Notes under the pieces: generated by a model | What the model saw: the letters and a program-made list of their open reading frames with translations, nothing else | What the model was told of the DNA's origin: nothing | Database searches by the model: none | Program-made: the position numbers and the translations under genes | Part shown: positions 8,282 to 15,365 of the stretch, piece by piece | How the letters are laid out: every line of letters starts with the position of its first letter | Numbering within the stretch: the first letter of the stretch is position 1 | DNA from: Chrysochromulina tobinii | Lineage: Eukaryota > Haptophyta > Prymnesiales > Chrysochromulinaceae | NCBI GenBank assembly: GCA_001275005.1 | Contig: JWZX01002016.1 | Location: 1 to 16,974, forward strand | Direction: 5' to 3' | Length of the DNA stretch: 16,974 nt

Positions 8282-10006
8282 CCAGTGCTTAATGGGTGCA
8301 GTACCATTGCATCTGATGACCTCTGATTGCATCCCTCATCAGTGATTGATGGGGGCAGTACCATTGCATCGCCGCGTCCCACTCGGTGGTTGCGAAGAGG
8401 ATCAGACCCGTCGGCGGCGATGGTGATGGTGATCTTGGAGGGGTCGCAGCCCTCGGCCATCTCGTACCTGATGAGGGAGGCAATCAGATGCCATCAGCGA
8501 TGCCATCCGCGATGCCACGAGGACCTCTTGGAGGGACCACAGCCCTTGGCGGTTTCGTACCCGGACACGTGTATCTCGCCCTCCGTGGCCGAGATCACAA
8601 TCTCGTTCGTGAGCGCCTCGGGGATCGTGAGGGCGATCAGCTGCTCGAGGACCCAGCGTGCGTCGCGGTCCACCTCAGCGGCGAGGATCGTCGTCGTAGG
8701 CAGTGCCTTGAACCACGCGCCTGCCACGGACTGCTCGGGCCACTCAGAGGCACTCAGCGCTCATCATCCGAGTTCAGCAGTGGTGCAATCAGAGGTAATC
8801 AGAGCTCATCAGGAGCGCAATCACCTGCTCGAGCGAGGCGACGCCCCAAATGAGTCCCGTCTCCGAAAACGTCGGGCGCCACCAACGCTCCTCGTTCGCG
8901 TCCTCGGCTCGGTTGTGTGCGAAGCCAACGCGCACGTTGGCGAAGCGGTAATCCGAATGGTACTCGGAGGCGCGGAAGGGACCGATCGGTCGGCCGTGCT
9001 TCCATACGCCTTGCAGGCACTCGCCGTGCTTGGCATCGTCCTGCGAGGTGCCCAGGCCATGCGGGCTGATGAGTGATGCCATCATACGCAATCAGGCGCC
9101 GTCAGACGCTGTCAGCGGCGCAATCACCTGCCAGGTGCCAAGGCCATGCGGGCGGCCGTTCTCGTCCACCTCGCCGACGTAGCCAAAGGTACACTCCTTG
9201 CTCCAGCACGGGAGCCAGAGCGTCCGCATGCGGTATGTGTAGAATCCGGATCGCTCGGCAATCGGCTTGATTTGGAAGTACCGCTGAAGGTCCTTGAGGT
9301 CCAGCCAAGGCCAAAGGCTAGACCGCCCGTCGCGCACGGCCACCGGGTAGATTTTGTTGAAGTGGTACCAGAGCAGGATGTTGAGGATGCACATGCTGGC
9401 AGTGATGCCGCCGATGACCGACGCGACGCCGCCACGCGTCGCATCGGGCATCTTGATGCGCTCACTCGGCTCGATGATGAGCGTGATAATCGAGCCGACC
9501 GCGATCCACAGGATACACCAGCGCAGCACCGTCACGACCTGCAGGACCACGTACAGCAGCACGACGAGCAGCAAGGTGCCCACCAGGTTCGTCAGCACGT
9601 GGATGCGCAACTCGAACTCCATGAAGTCCTGGGAGTTGGTGATAGAGATGAGGCCCACCTCGAGGGCGATGAATGCAAACACCCACAGCCACGTCACCCA
9701 CTTGCGCTGCTTGGAGTACGTGCCGAGCAGCTCGCGCTGAAGCCGTCGGTAGACCATGAAGCGGAGGGTGGACTCGTAGTCGGTGAATCCCGCGACCCCG
9801 TCACTCGCATTCTGCCCACCATGCCCGGCCGCCCGCCGATGGCGCCCGTCGTTGAAGGCAATCTGCGGCGGATGCGCGGCTCCGCCGTGCGGCAATTCGC
9901 TCTCGTCGGCCGCCAACATGCCCTGTGTGGGCGAAGACAACAGTGCCGAGTGACCAGTCGCGTCCGCGTCACAGATCGCAGCCCGATTGCCTCTTCGCGC
10001 ACCCAT
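5681..10006 (-). CDS. Multi-exon membrane-MORN-alpha/beta hydrolase (DUF900-like) protein
   Basis: Exons: 9128-10006, 8825-9040, 8561-8730, 7915-8467, 7598-7714, 7271-7477, 6830-7086, 6681 to about 6530, then a terminal frame ending at 5681 (last junction uncertain). All firm junctions keep phase. Residues 1-100 are polar; about four hydrophobic segments follow (103-122, 137-160, 161-178, 193-215); MORN-like repeats span about 274-325 (GYVGEVDENGRPHGLGTWQ joined to DDAKHGECLQGVWKHGRPIGPF). A low-complexity Ser-rich linker leads to an alpha/beta hydrolase domain: ILYVPGFN, FTFSWPGG, nucleophile motif CHSVGAH (Ser714, the last residue of exon 6), TLYCDTADRAL, and C-terminal DVIDTSWMD and RHNYF that could supply the acidic residue and His. 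The domain resembles DUF900 esterase/lipase-like proteins. It is probably membrane-anchored; the substrate is unknown. The ATG at 10006 has +4 G. In exon 4 another frame (near 8400) also looks protein-like, so a further intron is possible. Confidence 0.8.
6058..6470. repeat. Two adjoining minisatellites, 54-bp and 63-bp units, probably exonic
   Basis: Three 54-bp units occupy about 6081-6232 and about four 63-bp units about 6233-6470; they share the stretch GAACCGTTGGCGCC. Read on the minus strand in the terminal frame of the hydrolase gene they encode Arg-Asp-Gly-Ala-rich repeats of 21 residues (ARDGADARDGAGGANGSTSN type), then 18-residue repeats (ARDGAGGGANGSIST type). Unit lengths divisible by three fit coding use. 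They lie between the hydrolase fold and its conserved C-terminal part. Confidence 0.85.
6427..6529 (-). other. Possible intron 8 of hydrolase gene (uncertain)
   Basis: The exon 8 frame stops at 6417, while the conserved C-terminal part is in another frame, so a splice or an assembly slip is needed. GTGTCA at 6529 with an acceptor after CTCGAG at 6427 (103 nt), or the similar one at 6409, would restore frame. The segment contains an antisense copy of the intron core (6504-6522, CTGATTGC...CTCATCAC). Low-complexity sequence prevents a firm choice. Confidence 0.35.
6682..6829 (-). other. Intron 7 of hydrolase gene (GTAC class, 148 nt)
   Basis: Phase 2. The donor is CT|GTACGC and the acceptor CCTCATCAG|GTACTGC. 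Splicing gives ITLYCDTADRALFYSE, the expected strand and helix of the hydrolase fold. A second GTAC donor 17 nt further in would add six residues. The intron is filled by three 21-bp units and about six 11-bp units (CCTCTGAGTGC on the minus strand). Confidence 0.85.
7087..7270 (-). other. Intron 6 of hydrolase gene (184 nt) with duplicated donor
   Basis: Phase 0, directly after the nucleophile Ser codon: CACTCG|GTATGT ... GATCGCAG|GTGGGC. Splicing restores CHSVGAHVFF. A block of about 37 bp spanning the end of exon 6 and the donor (plus strand 7244-7279) is repeated inside the intron at 7173-7209, giving a second potential donor, CACTCG|GTGTGT. Confidence 0.85.
7478..7597 (-). other. Intron 5 of hydrolase gene (120 nt)
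   Basis: Phase 0: GACGAG|GTAGCT ... GCATGCAG|GTGTGC, joining NASVKDE to VCVIGQLL. The donor half contains 11-bp repeats of the CCTCTGATGGC type. The acceptor is preceded by GCATGCATGCAG instead of the CATCAG core. Confidence 0.85.
7715..7914 (-). other. Intron 4 of hydrolase gene (200 nt) with duplicated donor
   Basis: Phase 0: CTCAAG|GTGGAG ... CCTCATCAG|AAGGCC. It is mostly 11-bp repeats (CCTCTGATGAC, CCTCTGATTGC and CCTCTGAGTGC on the minus strand). A 23-bp block covering the exon end and donor (7902-7924) is repeated exactly at 7811-7833, 91 bp further in, so a second identical donor context exists. Its use would shift the frame. Confidence 0.8.
7928..8056. repeat. 45-bp direct duplication flanking an antisense intron core
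   Basis: Copies at 7928-7972 and 8012-8056 differ at one base. Between them lie 39 bp carrying the core on the plus strand (TGATGACCTCTGATTGC at 7978-7994, CATCAG at 8001-8006) and then GTAC. Period 84 bp, divisible by three: on the minus strand exon 4 stays open and the peptide RPVLVEATETDG appears twice. Confidence 0.9.
8186..8282. repeat. Imperfect (TGA)n / (TCA)n triplet microsatellite
   Basis: A run of GATGAT triplets with GCC interruptions. In the open minus-strand frame of exon 4 it encodes poly-Ser with Ala breaks. It is likely length-variable between strains and acts as a linker if translated. Confidence 0.9.
8292..8370. repeat. 22-bp direct duplication flanking an antisense intron core
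   Basis: Copies at 8292-8313 and 8349-8370 differ at one base and contain GTAC. The 35 bp between them hold the core on the plus strand (TGATGACCTCTGATTGC at 8314-8330, CATCAG at 8337-8342). Period 57 bp keeps the minus-strand frame of exon 4 open, giving DAMVLPP and later DAMVLHP. Confidence 0.9.
8468..8560 (-). other. Intron 3 of hydrolase gene (GTAC class, 93 nt)
   Basis: Phase 2: TCCGG|GTACGA ... CCTCATCAG|GTACGA. The intron is needed because the unspliced frame stops at 8494. Its first 34 bases (8527-8560) are a diverged copy (27 of 34 matching) of the first 34 bases of the next exon (8434-8467), so splicing removes exactly one 93-bp repeat period. Confidence 0.9.
8731..8824 (-). other. 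Intron 2 of hydrolase gene (CAG/GTG class, 94 nt)
   Basis: Phase 0: CTCGAGCAG|GTGATTGCG ... CCCGAGCAG|TCCGTG. The last nine bases of exon 2 and of the intron match at eight of nine positions. Splicing joins GVASLEQ to SVAGAWF. The body contains the core motifs CTGATGAG and CTGATTGC. Confidence 0.85.
9041..9127 (-). other. Intron 1 of hydrolase gene (CAG/GTG class, 87 nt)
   Basis: Phase 0: GGCAG|GTGATTGCG ... CGCAG|GACGAT. The last 25 bases of exon 1 (9128-9152) are repeated as the last 25 bases of the intron (9041-9065), 23 of 25 matching. A core-type CATCAG acceptor at 9066 would shift the frame; only the acceptor inside the second copy restores the MORN repeat TWQDDAKHGE. Confidence 0.9.
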
Positions 10007-10216
10007 GCGGCCGCGCACGGACGGCTGCAACACGACGCAAGTCTTGTTCCCATATTCAGTATAGGCGGGCCAAAATTAGCTCCGGTCCTCAAGCTATGAA
10101 AGGGCCTGTTCAGCCACTCCGCAAGTCCAACAAATGTACAATATGCGGTACTACAAAACTTCTTCTGTGTCTTAGACACGTCTCCTCGCTGACCAAAACG
10201 GCGTGGGAAACGCCTC
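10007..10216. promoter_or_regulatory. Divergent promoter, hydrolase gene and J-protein gene
   Basis: A 210-bp gap between an ATG on the minus strand (10006) and one on the plus strand (10217). It is AT-richer than its surroundings (about 10060-10200). No TATA box is recognised with confidence. Confidence 0.5.
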
Positions 10217-11032
10217 ATGGTCGACCATTACGCTGTGCTCGGCCTACAGCGGAACGCGACCGCCGAGGACATCAAGAAGGCGTATCGCAAGGAGGCGCTG
10301 CGATGGCACCCGGACAAGAATGCGGATAAAAAAGATCTGGCCGAGCGCAAGTTCAAGGACATCTCCGCCGCATTCAAGGTGCTGTCCGATCCGGACGAGC
10401 GCGCGCACTATGACCGGTACGGCGAGGAGCGAGGACGATCGGGCGGCGGCGGCGGCGGCGGCCATCCAGGCGCCCATCGCGGTCAGCACGCTGGCGTGTA
10501 CGCCGAGGAGCTCACTCCCGAAGACATCTTCAACATGTTCTTTGGCGTGCCACCGCGTGGGCACCAGGGGCATCCCCACGCGCGGGCGCGGGCCCCGCCA
10601 CGCCCGATGCAGGCCGACGTCAACGTCAGCGTAATGCAGCTCGCGCCCTTTTTGCTGCTCATGTTCTTCTCGGTGCTCTCGTCGCTGCCGCTGGGTGGCG
10701 AGACGACGCCGTACTCGCTCCAGCCGAGCGAAGCGCACGTGCTCGAACGCAGCACAGAGGCGCTCGGCGTACGCTACTTCGTGGCCGACACTTTCGAGCT
10801 GCGGCATGCGGACGCGGCCAACCTGCGCAAGGTCGAGGAGCGCATCGAAACGGATGCCCTCGGCTTGGTGCGCCGCCGCTGCAATGCCGAGCGGCTCAGC
10901 AAACAGAAAATGGTCGACGCCGCGAATGGGCACCCTGGGGCTGAGCGCGCTCGCATGCTCGAGGCGGCAGATCGGATCGAGATGCCTTGGTGCGACGAGA
11001 AGGACGTGCTCGAGGCAGCCAAGGCGAGGTGA
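10217..11032 (+). CDS. DNAJB12/14-type ER membrane J-protein
   Basis: A single-exon gene of 271 residues. An N-terminal J domain (about 1-68) carries HPD at 31-33 and the DRYG end at 66-69. A Gly-rich hinge leads to the segment ELTPEDIFNMFFG (98-110) typical of DNAJB12/DNAJB14. One membrane helix follows (about 141-159), then a DUF1977-type domain (TTPYSLQPSEAHVLERSTEALGVRYFVADTF and onwards). Animal members sit in the ER membrane with the J domain in the cytosol, recruit Hsp70 and feed membrane clients to ER-associated degradation. Domain order, size and motifs all match, so I am confident of the family; the exact location in this organism is inferred. The ATG directly precedes the J domain. 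It shares a divergent promoter region with the hydrolase gene, and the PUB-Lon gene follows on the same strand. Confidence 0.93.
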   Translation: MVDHYAVLGLQRNATAEDIKKAYRKEALRWHPDKNADKKDLAERKFKDISAAFKVLSDPDERAHYDRYGEERGRSGGGGGGGHPGAHRGQHAGVYAEELTPEDIFNMFFGVPPRGHQGHPHARARAPPRPMQADVNVSVMQLAPFLLLMFFSVLSSLPLGGETTPYSLQPSEAHVLERSTEALGVRYFVADTFELRHADAANLRKVEERIETDALGLVRRRCNAERLSKQKMVDAANGHPGAERARMLEAADRIEMPWCDEKDVLEAAKAR

Positions 11033-11478
11033 CATTCGCAGGCGCACCCCGTGTCGAAGATAGAGAGGATAGATATGCATCCTTGCATCGCGGCCGTCGT
11101 CCGTCGAGCGCGACGCTGACGCCTGAATGAAAAAGCAAGCCATGGGACCACGGTCCAGAGAAGCTTTCATCTCATTTCAAATTCCTGCTGAAAATAAGCA
11201 CCAAGTGTCCAGTGCGTTCTCCTCATTCAATAAAGCCTTTCAGCTCGGACTGCGTGGCAATCTGAATCTCTTCTTGATCTGTCCTGGGACCTGGCTCCTA
11301 CTCCTGAAATCCCTCAACCATCTACGTACTCGTACAAGGCTCTGCGCCTTCCACTCTGTGTCTCCACGGGACCGGTGGTTCGTGTGAAAAGCCGAGCGGG
11401 AAAGAACGTGAACGAGACTGTGAAAGAATCGGCGTTGGCGACGGAAACGTCTCGGTGTTTTTCCTTTCCATCCAGAAT
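11033..11478. other. Intergenic region, J-protein 3' end and Lon promoter (446 bp)
   Basis: It contains the 3' UTR of the J-protein gene and the upstream region of the Lon gene. GC content falls noticeably at about 11120-11330. An AATAAA at 11229-11234 is a candidate poly(A) signal. No coding sequence is seen. Confidence 0.55.
11229..11234 (+). terminator. Candidate AATAAA polyadenylation signal
   Basis: It lies 197 bp after the J-protein stop, in the least GC-rich part of the window, where a chance AATAAA is still possible. Signal usage in this lineage is unknown. Confidence 0.3.
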
Positions 11479-14400
11479 ATGATGCGCGGCCTTCTGGCGA
11501 CGGTCCTACTCGGGCTCTCACTCGTGGATGCTGGCCAAGTCATCTCGCGGATGCGCCCCAGGAGGCTCATACGGGCCGATGCGCACCAGCCGGGCTCTGC
11601 TCGCGACGCTGACGGTGATGGCCCGGAGCGGGATATGCAGCAGTTCGAGGTGGCCATCGAACGGCTGCAACGCTCGCCGAACCGGCTCGCGGCCCTGAAG
11701 ACCATGCTCGACTATTTGGAGCGCGCGCGCGACCACCCGCGCGATATCCGTGCGCGTTCCGTCTGCCTGTGGGAGCCAGCGTTCCGGACGCACATCGCTT
11801 CCTCCGACGGCGGTCTGCAGGCGCTGCAGGCGGCGGGCTTCGACGAGATCGCGAAGGACGATCGCGGCACGCCCTTCTTGGTGATGCGCCGCCTCGACCA
11901 GCGCATCGTGCGCAAGGTCATCGCCATCACCGCCGCCAAGCTAGCGTCTGCCGAGGCGGAGGCCGACGACGAGGGCGTGGCGCAGGCGAGTGCGTCGGTG
12001 GACGGCGGCGACGCGGGCGGCAGCGGCGGCGGCGGCGGCGCACGCGACACGGACGGCCGCGGCGGAGGCAGCGATCGGCGCGGCGACGGCGGCGGCAGCG
12101 ACGACGAGGACGACGTCGCCAAGAGCGAGTCGACAGAGGGCGAGTCTGTGGAACGAGCGCTCGTGAAGCAGATCTCGAGCATGATCTCGGGGCTCATCCA
12201 CGAGCTCGAGCGCCAGACGGGCGGCGCGGCGGACGCGAACGTGAGCGCCGCTCGCGGCGGCGCAGCCGACAACAGCTCGAGCCGCGCCGCGCCCTCGCCG
12301 CCGGTACATTTTCGCGTGTATCGCTCACCGAGCTTCCCAGGCTTCCCCCCGGGCGGACTGCCGTTCTTGCCCGGTGGCCTCGGCGGTGCCGTGGGCGGTG
12401 ACGGTGACGAGGAGGGCGAGGTGGCAGTGCTCGAGCGGCGGCTGCGCGCCGCGAGCCTCCCTGCCGAGGCCGAGGAGGTGGCGATGCGTGAACTGAAGCG
12501 GCTGCGGCGCATGTCGCCCATGCACTCCGAGTACGCTGCCCACTGATGAACTCGGATGACCTCGGATGACCTCGGATGGCCTCGGATGACCTCGGATGAC
12601 CTCGGATGACCTCGGATGGCCTCGGGTGGCCTCGGATGACCTCGGATGACCTCGGATGACCTCGGATGACCTCGGATGACCTCTGATGATTTCCCTCATC
12701 AGGTACTCGACGCTCGTCGACTACCTCGAGTTCATCGCCGACCTGCCATGGAACGCGACGAGCGCGGAGCGGCTGCAGATCGCGGGAGCTCGCAAGCAGC
12801 TCGAGGCTGACCACTTCGGCATGGACAAGGTCAAGGCACGGGTCCTTGAGTACCTCGCCGTGGCGAAGCTCAAAGGCGATATGCGTGGCTCCATCCTATG
12901 CATGCTCGGCCCGCCAGGCATCGGCAAGACGTCGCTCGGCAAGTCGATTGCCGATGCGCTGCATCGCGACTTTTACCGCGTCTCACTCGGCGGAGTGCAT
13001 TCCGAGGCTGAGATCCGTGGCCATCGTCGCACCTATGTGGGCGCGATGCCCGGCCTGATCCTGCAGGTGCGTCGGACTGCCTCTGAGGACTGCTTCTGGG
13101 GGCTGCCTCTGTGAACAGCCTTTCTGGACTGCCTCTGTGAACTGCCTTTCAGGACTGCCTCTGTGAACAGCCTTTCTGGACTGCCTCTGTGAACAGCCTT
13201 TCTGGACTGCCTCTGTGAACAGCCCTTCTGGACTGCCTCTGAGGATTGCCTCTTCCACGGACTGACCCCGTGCTGATCTCGTGCAGGCGCTCAAAAAGTG
13301 CGGCTCGAGCAACTGCGTGATTATGCTCGACGAGATCGACAAGCTCGGACGAAACTCGCTCAACGGCGACCCTTCGTCGGCGCTGCTCGAGGTGCTTGAC
13401 CCTGAGCAAAACCAAGCCTTTCGCGACCACTACCTGAACCTGCCGTTCAACCTGTCCAAGGTCCTCTTCATTGCGACGGCGAATGAGCTCGATCCGATCC
13501 CCCGGCCGCTGTACGATCGCATGGAGGTGCTCGAGATGTCCGGCTACACTGTCGAGGAGAAGGTGCAGATCGCTCTACGCCACCTGCTGCCCAAGCAGCG
13601 CCAGTACCACGGCCTTGCCGACGAGCAGCTACGCATGGACGTAACCGTCGTCGATTCCCTCATCTCCAAGTACACGCGCGAGGCCGGCGTGCGGGAGCTC
13701 GATCGGCAGCTCGCGGCGCTCTGTCGCTCCGTCGCGGCGCGCGCGGCCGAGGCACAGGAGGCACAAGCCGAAGCCGAAGCTCGGGCCAAGGAGAGCGCCG
13801 TCTCGGGCGAGGCGGGCGCCGTATCGGGCACCGCCGTGAATGCCAAGGAGAGCGCCGTCTCGGGCGAGGCGGGGTCGAAGGCGTCGGGCGCCGTCGCGTC
13901 AGGGGCGCCCACGACGGCGCCGGCGCCCACGACGGCGCAGCTGCCCGCGTGTGTGCCTTTGATCGCGGGGGCACCGGCGGGGGCCGACGCGGCGGCGCAA
14001 GCGGCGGAGCGGTGTGCGGCGGCGGAGGCCTCGCTAGCGAAAACGGGCGTCGTGTCCGCTGACGTGCTGACGACCGTCCTCGGCCCTCCAAAGTACGACG
14101 GGCCGCGCGATAACGCGTTCCGTCTGACGAAGCCGGGCATCGTCGCCGGGCTCGCGTACACGTCCGTGGGCGGCGATCTGCTGTATGTGGAAGCCGAGCA
14201 GATGGCCGGGCGTGGCGAGATCGTCCTCACTGGGCAGCTCGGCGACGTGATGAAAGAGAGTGCGATGGCCGCGCGCAGCTGGATACGTGCGCACGCGCAC
14301 GAGCTTGGGCTTGTCGGCGCCGAGCCGGGCGCCGTGTCGGGCGGTCCGCTTGGCCACTTTCTGAACAGCACCGACCTGCACATCCACTTCCCTGCGGGTG

Positions 14401-14966
14401 CCGTCCCGAAGGATGGGCCGTCTGCAGGCGTCACGATCACCACCGCCATCGTCTCGTTGCTGACCGGTAGGAAGGTTCGACCCGATCTCGCGATGACGGG
14501 AGAGGTGACGCTCCGAGGGCTCGTCCTACCCGTCGGTGGGATCAAGGAGAAGGTGATCGCGGCGCACCGCGGCGGCATGCGCACGGTCATCTTGCCCGCC
14601 AAGAATGAAAAGGACCTGCGCGAGTTGCCGCAGACCGTGCTCCGTGACATGACCTTCATCCTCGTGCGCGAGATTCGCGAGGTGCTCGACGCGGCGCTCC
14701 TGCCCGCCGACGCCAAGGACTCGGCGGCCCAAGGCGGTGGTGCCCACTACGGCGCCGCCCACGACGGCGCCGCCCACGACGGCGCTGGTCGTCACGAGGT
14801 GCCGCCGATGCCGATGCCGATGCCGATGCCTCCTCCCGTCGCCGCCACCGCCGCCGCAGCATCTGCTTGGATGAGTCGCGGCAAGTTTCGTGCGGCGCTC
14901 ACGACGGCGCTCATGACGGAGCACCGAGTGCTCCGCGCGGCACGCCGGCCTCCCTATGCGGATTGA
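11479..14966 (+). CDS. Lon protease with N-terminal PUB domain (PUB-AAA-Lon fusion)
   Basis: Exons 11479-12530, 12703-13066 and 13287-14966 give 1031 residues. Residues 1-18 look like a signal peptide ([18 protein letters not shown]). Residues about 56-141 match a PUB domain ([35 protein letters not shown]), the fold by which PNGase and UBX proteins hold the p97/Cdc48 tail. A Gly/Asp/Ser-rich linker with a short helix follows, where classical Lon has its large N-terminal domain, which is absent. Lon ATPase: Walker A GPPGIGKT 420-427, Walker B IMLDEID 485-491, sensor TANE. An Ala/Glu-rich insert lies at about 629-720. The protease domain carries Ser851 (PKDGPSAG) and Lys894 (GGIKEK), the 43-residue spacing of known Lon dyads, so it should be active. 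The C-terminus is Met-Pro and Ala-rich, without a peroxisomal SKL. The ATG has A at -3; the frame extends upstream only from a GTG. Confidence 0.93.
12531..12702 (+). other. Intron 1 of PUB-Lon gene (GTAC class, 172 nt)
   Basis: Phase 2: TCCGA|GTACGC ... CCTCATCAG|GTACTCG, giving [19 protein letters not shown] as in other Lon proteins. It holds 14 consecutive 10-bp units of CTCGGATGAC type (12551-12690; the last is CTCTGATGAT), then TTCCCTCATCAG. Unspliced translation stops at 12544-12546. Confidence 0.95.
13067..13286 (+). other. Intron 2 of PUB-Lon gene (CAG/GTG class, 220 nt)
   Basis: Phase 0: CTGATCCTGCAG|GTGCGT ... CTGATCTCGTGCAG|GCGCTC. Splicing restores [22 protein letters not shown] 26-bp unit (GGACTGCCTCTGTGAACAGC plus CTTTCT) is repeated about five times between about 13101 and 13240. 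The exon end and the intron end share CTGATC and TGCAG, a short flanking duplication. Confidence 0.95.
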
Positions 14967-15365
14967 GCGGGATGGGCCCCTAGGCCTGTACCATTTGGGC
15001 CCTTGTGGGCCAGCGGACACGCGTCTTTGAACGCCGACGTATGTTAATATTGTTCGATCGCGCAGTTACGGGGTGCGGGGGTGGGCACAGTCGCAGCAGA
15101 CGAGAAGCCCCTGAGAAAAATAGCAGAACCTCTCGCCGCTCCCGGTCTGTCGGGTGGGTCAAATGATGTTGTACATATCGTACTCATAATAAGACTCGAC
15201 GCCGCACGTGCTGCCTTTCGCGTTATCGCTAGTCGTTTGGCAGACAACCGACCGCGACGGCGGACGTGCGGTGGACTCTCGCGCCCCGGGGGCTGCGGCG
15301 GGCACCGAAACAATCCCCGTGGGCGTTCCCGATATACATGGGCTCCTACCTGCAACTAGATGCAG
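14967..15365. other. Convergent intergenic spacer, 399 bp
   Basis: It lies between the 3' ends of the Lon gene (plus) and the EF-hand gene (minus). No repeat, RNA gene or coding sequence is recognised. It probably holds both 3' UTRs. Confidence 0.55.

Noticed and set aside
8289-8483. Alternative frame through exon 4 (contains LILFATTEWDAAMQWYC)
   Set aside because: It looks partly protein-like, but its first part is nondescript and it stops soon after the second 22-bp copy, while the other frame stays open for 184 codons. Kept only as a caution for a hidden intron.
9066-9127. Intron 1 of the hydrolase gene ending at the CATCAG core (62 nt)
   Set aside because: It would shift the frame and duplicate PHGLGT in the MORN repeat; the acceptor at 9041 keeps both frame and motif.
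10244-11170. 308-codon minus-strand open frame opposite the J-protein gene
   Set aside because: Shadow of a clear DNAJB12-type gene; Arg/Leu/His-rich without motifs.
12194-12814. Peptides of type [10 protein letters not shown] over the repeat arrays (also at 6670-6906 and 7734-7919)
   Set aside because: These are translations of 10-11 bp intron minisatellites in arbitrary frames, not proteins.
13544-14716. 390-codon minus-strand open frame opposite Lon exon 3
   Set aside because: Shadow of the catalytic Lon sequence; composition (Ser/Ala/Arg/Thr) follows GC bias.
14967-15365. tRNA, snRNA or other RNA gene in the convergent spacer
   Set aside because: No cloverleaf, U-snRNA 5' end or SRP motif could be recognised by eye.
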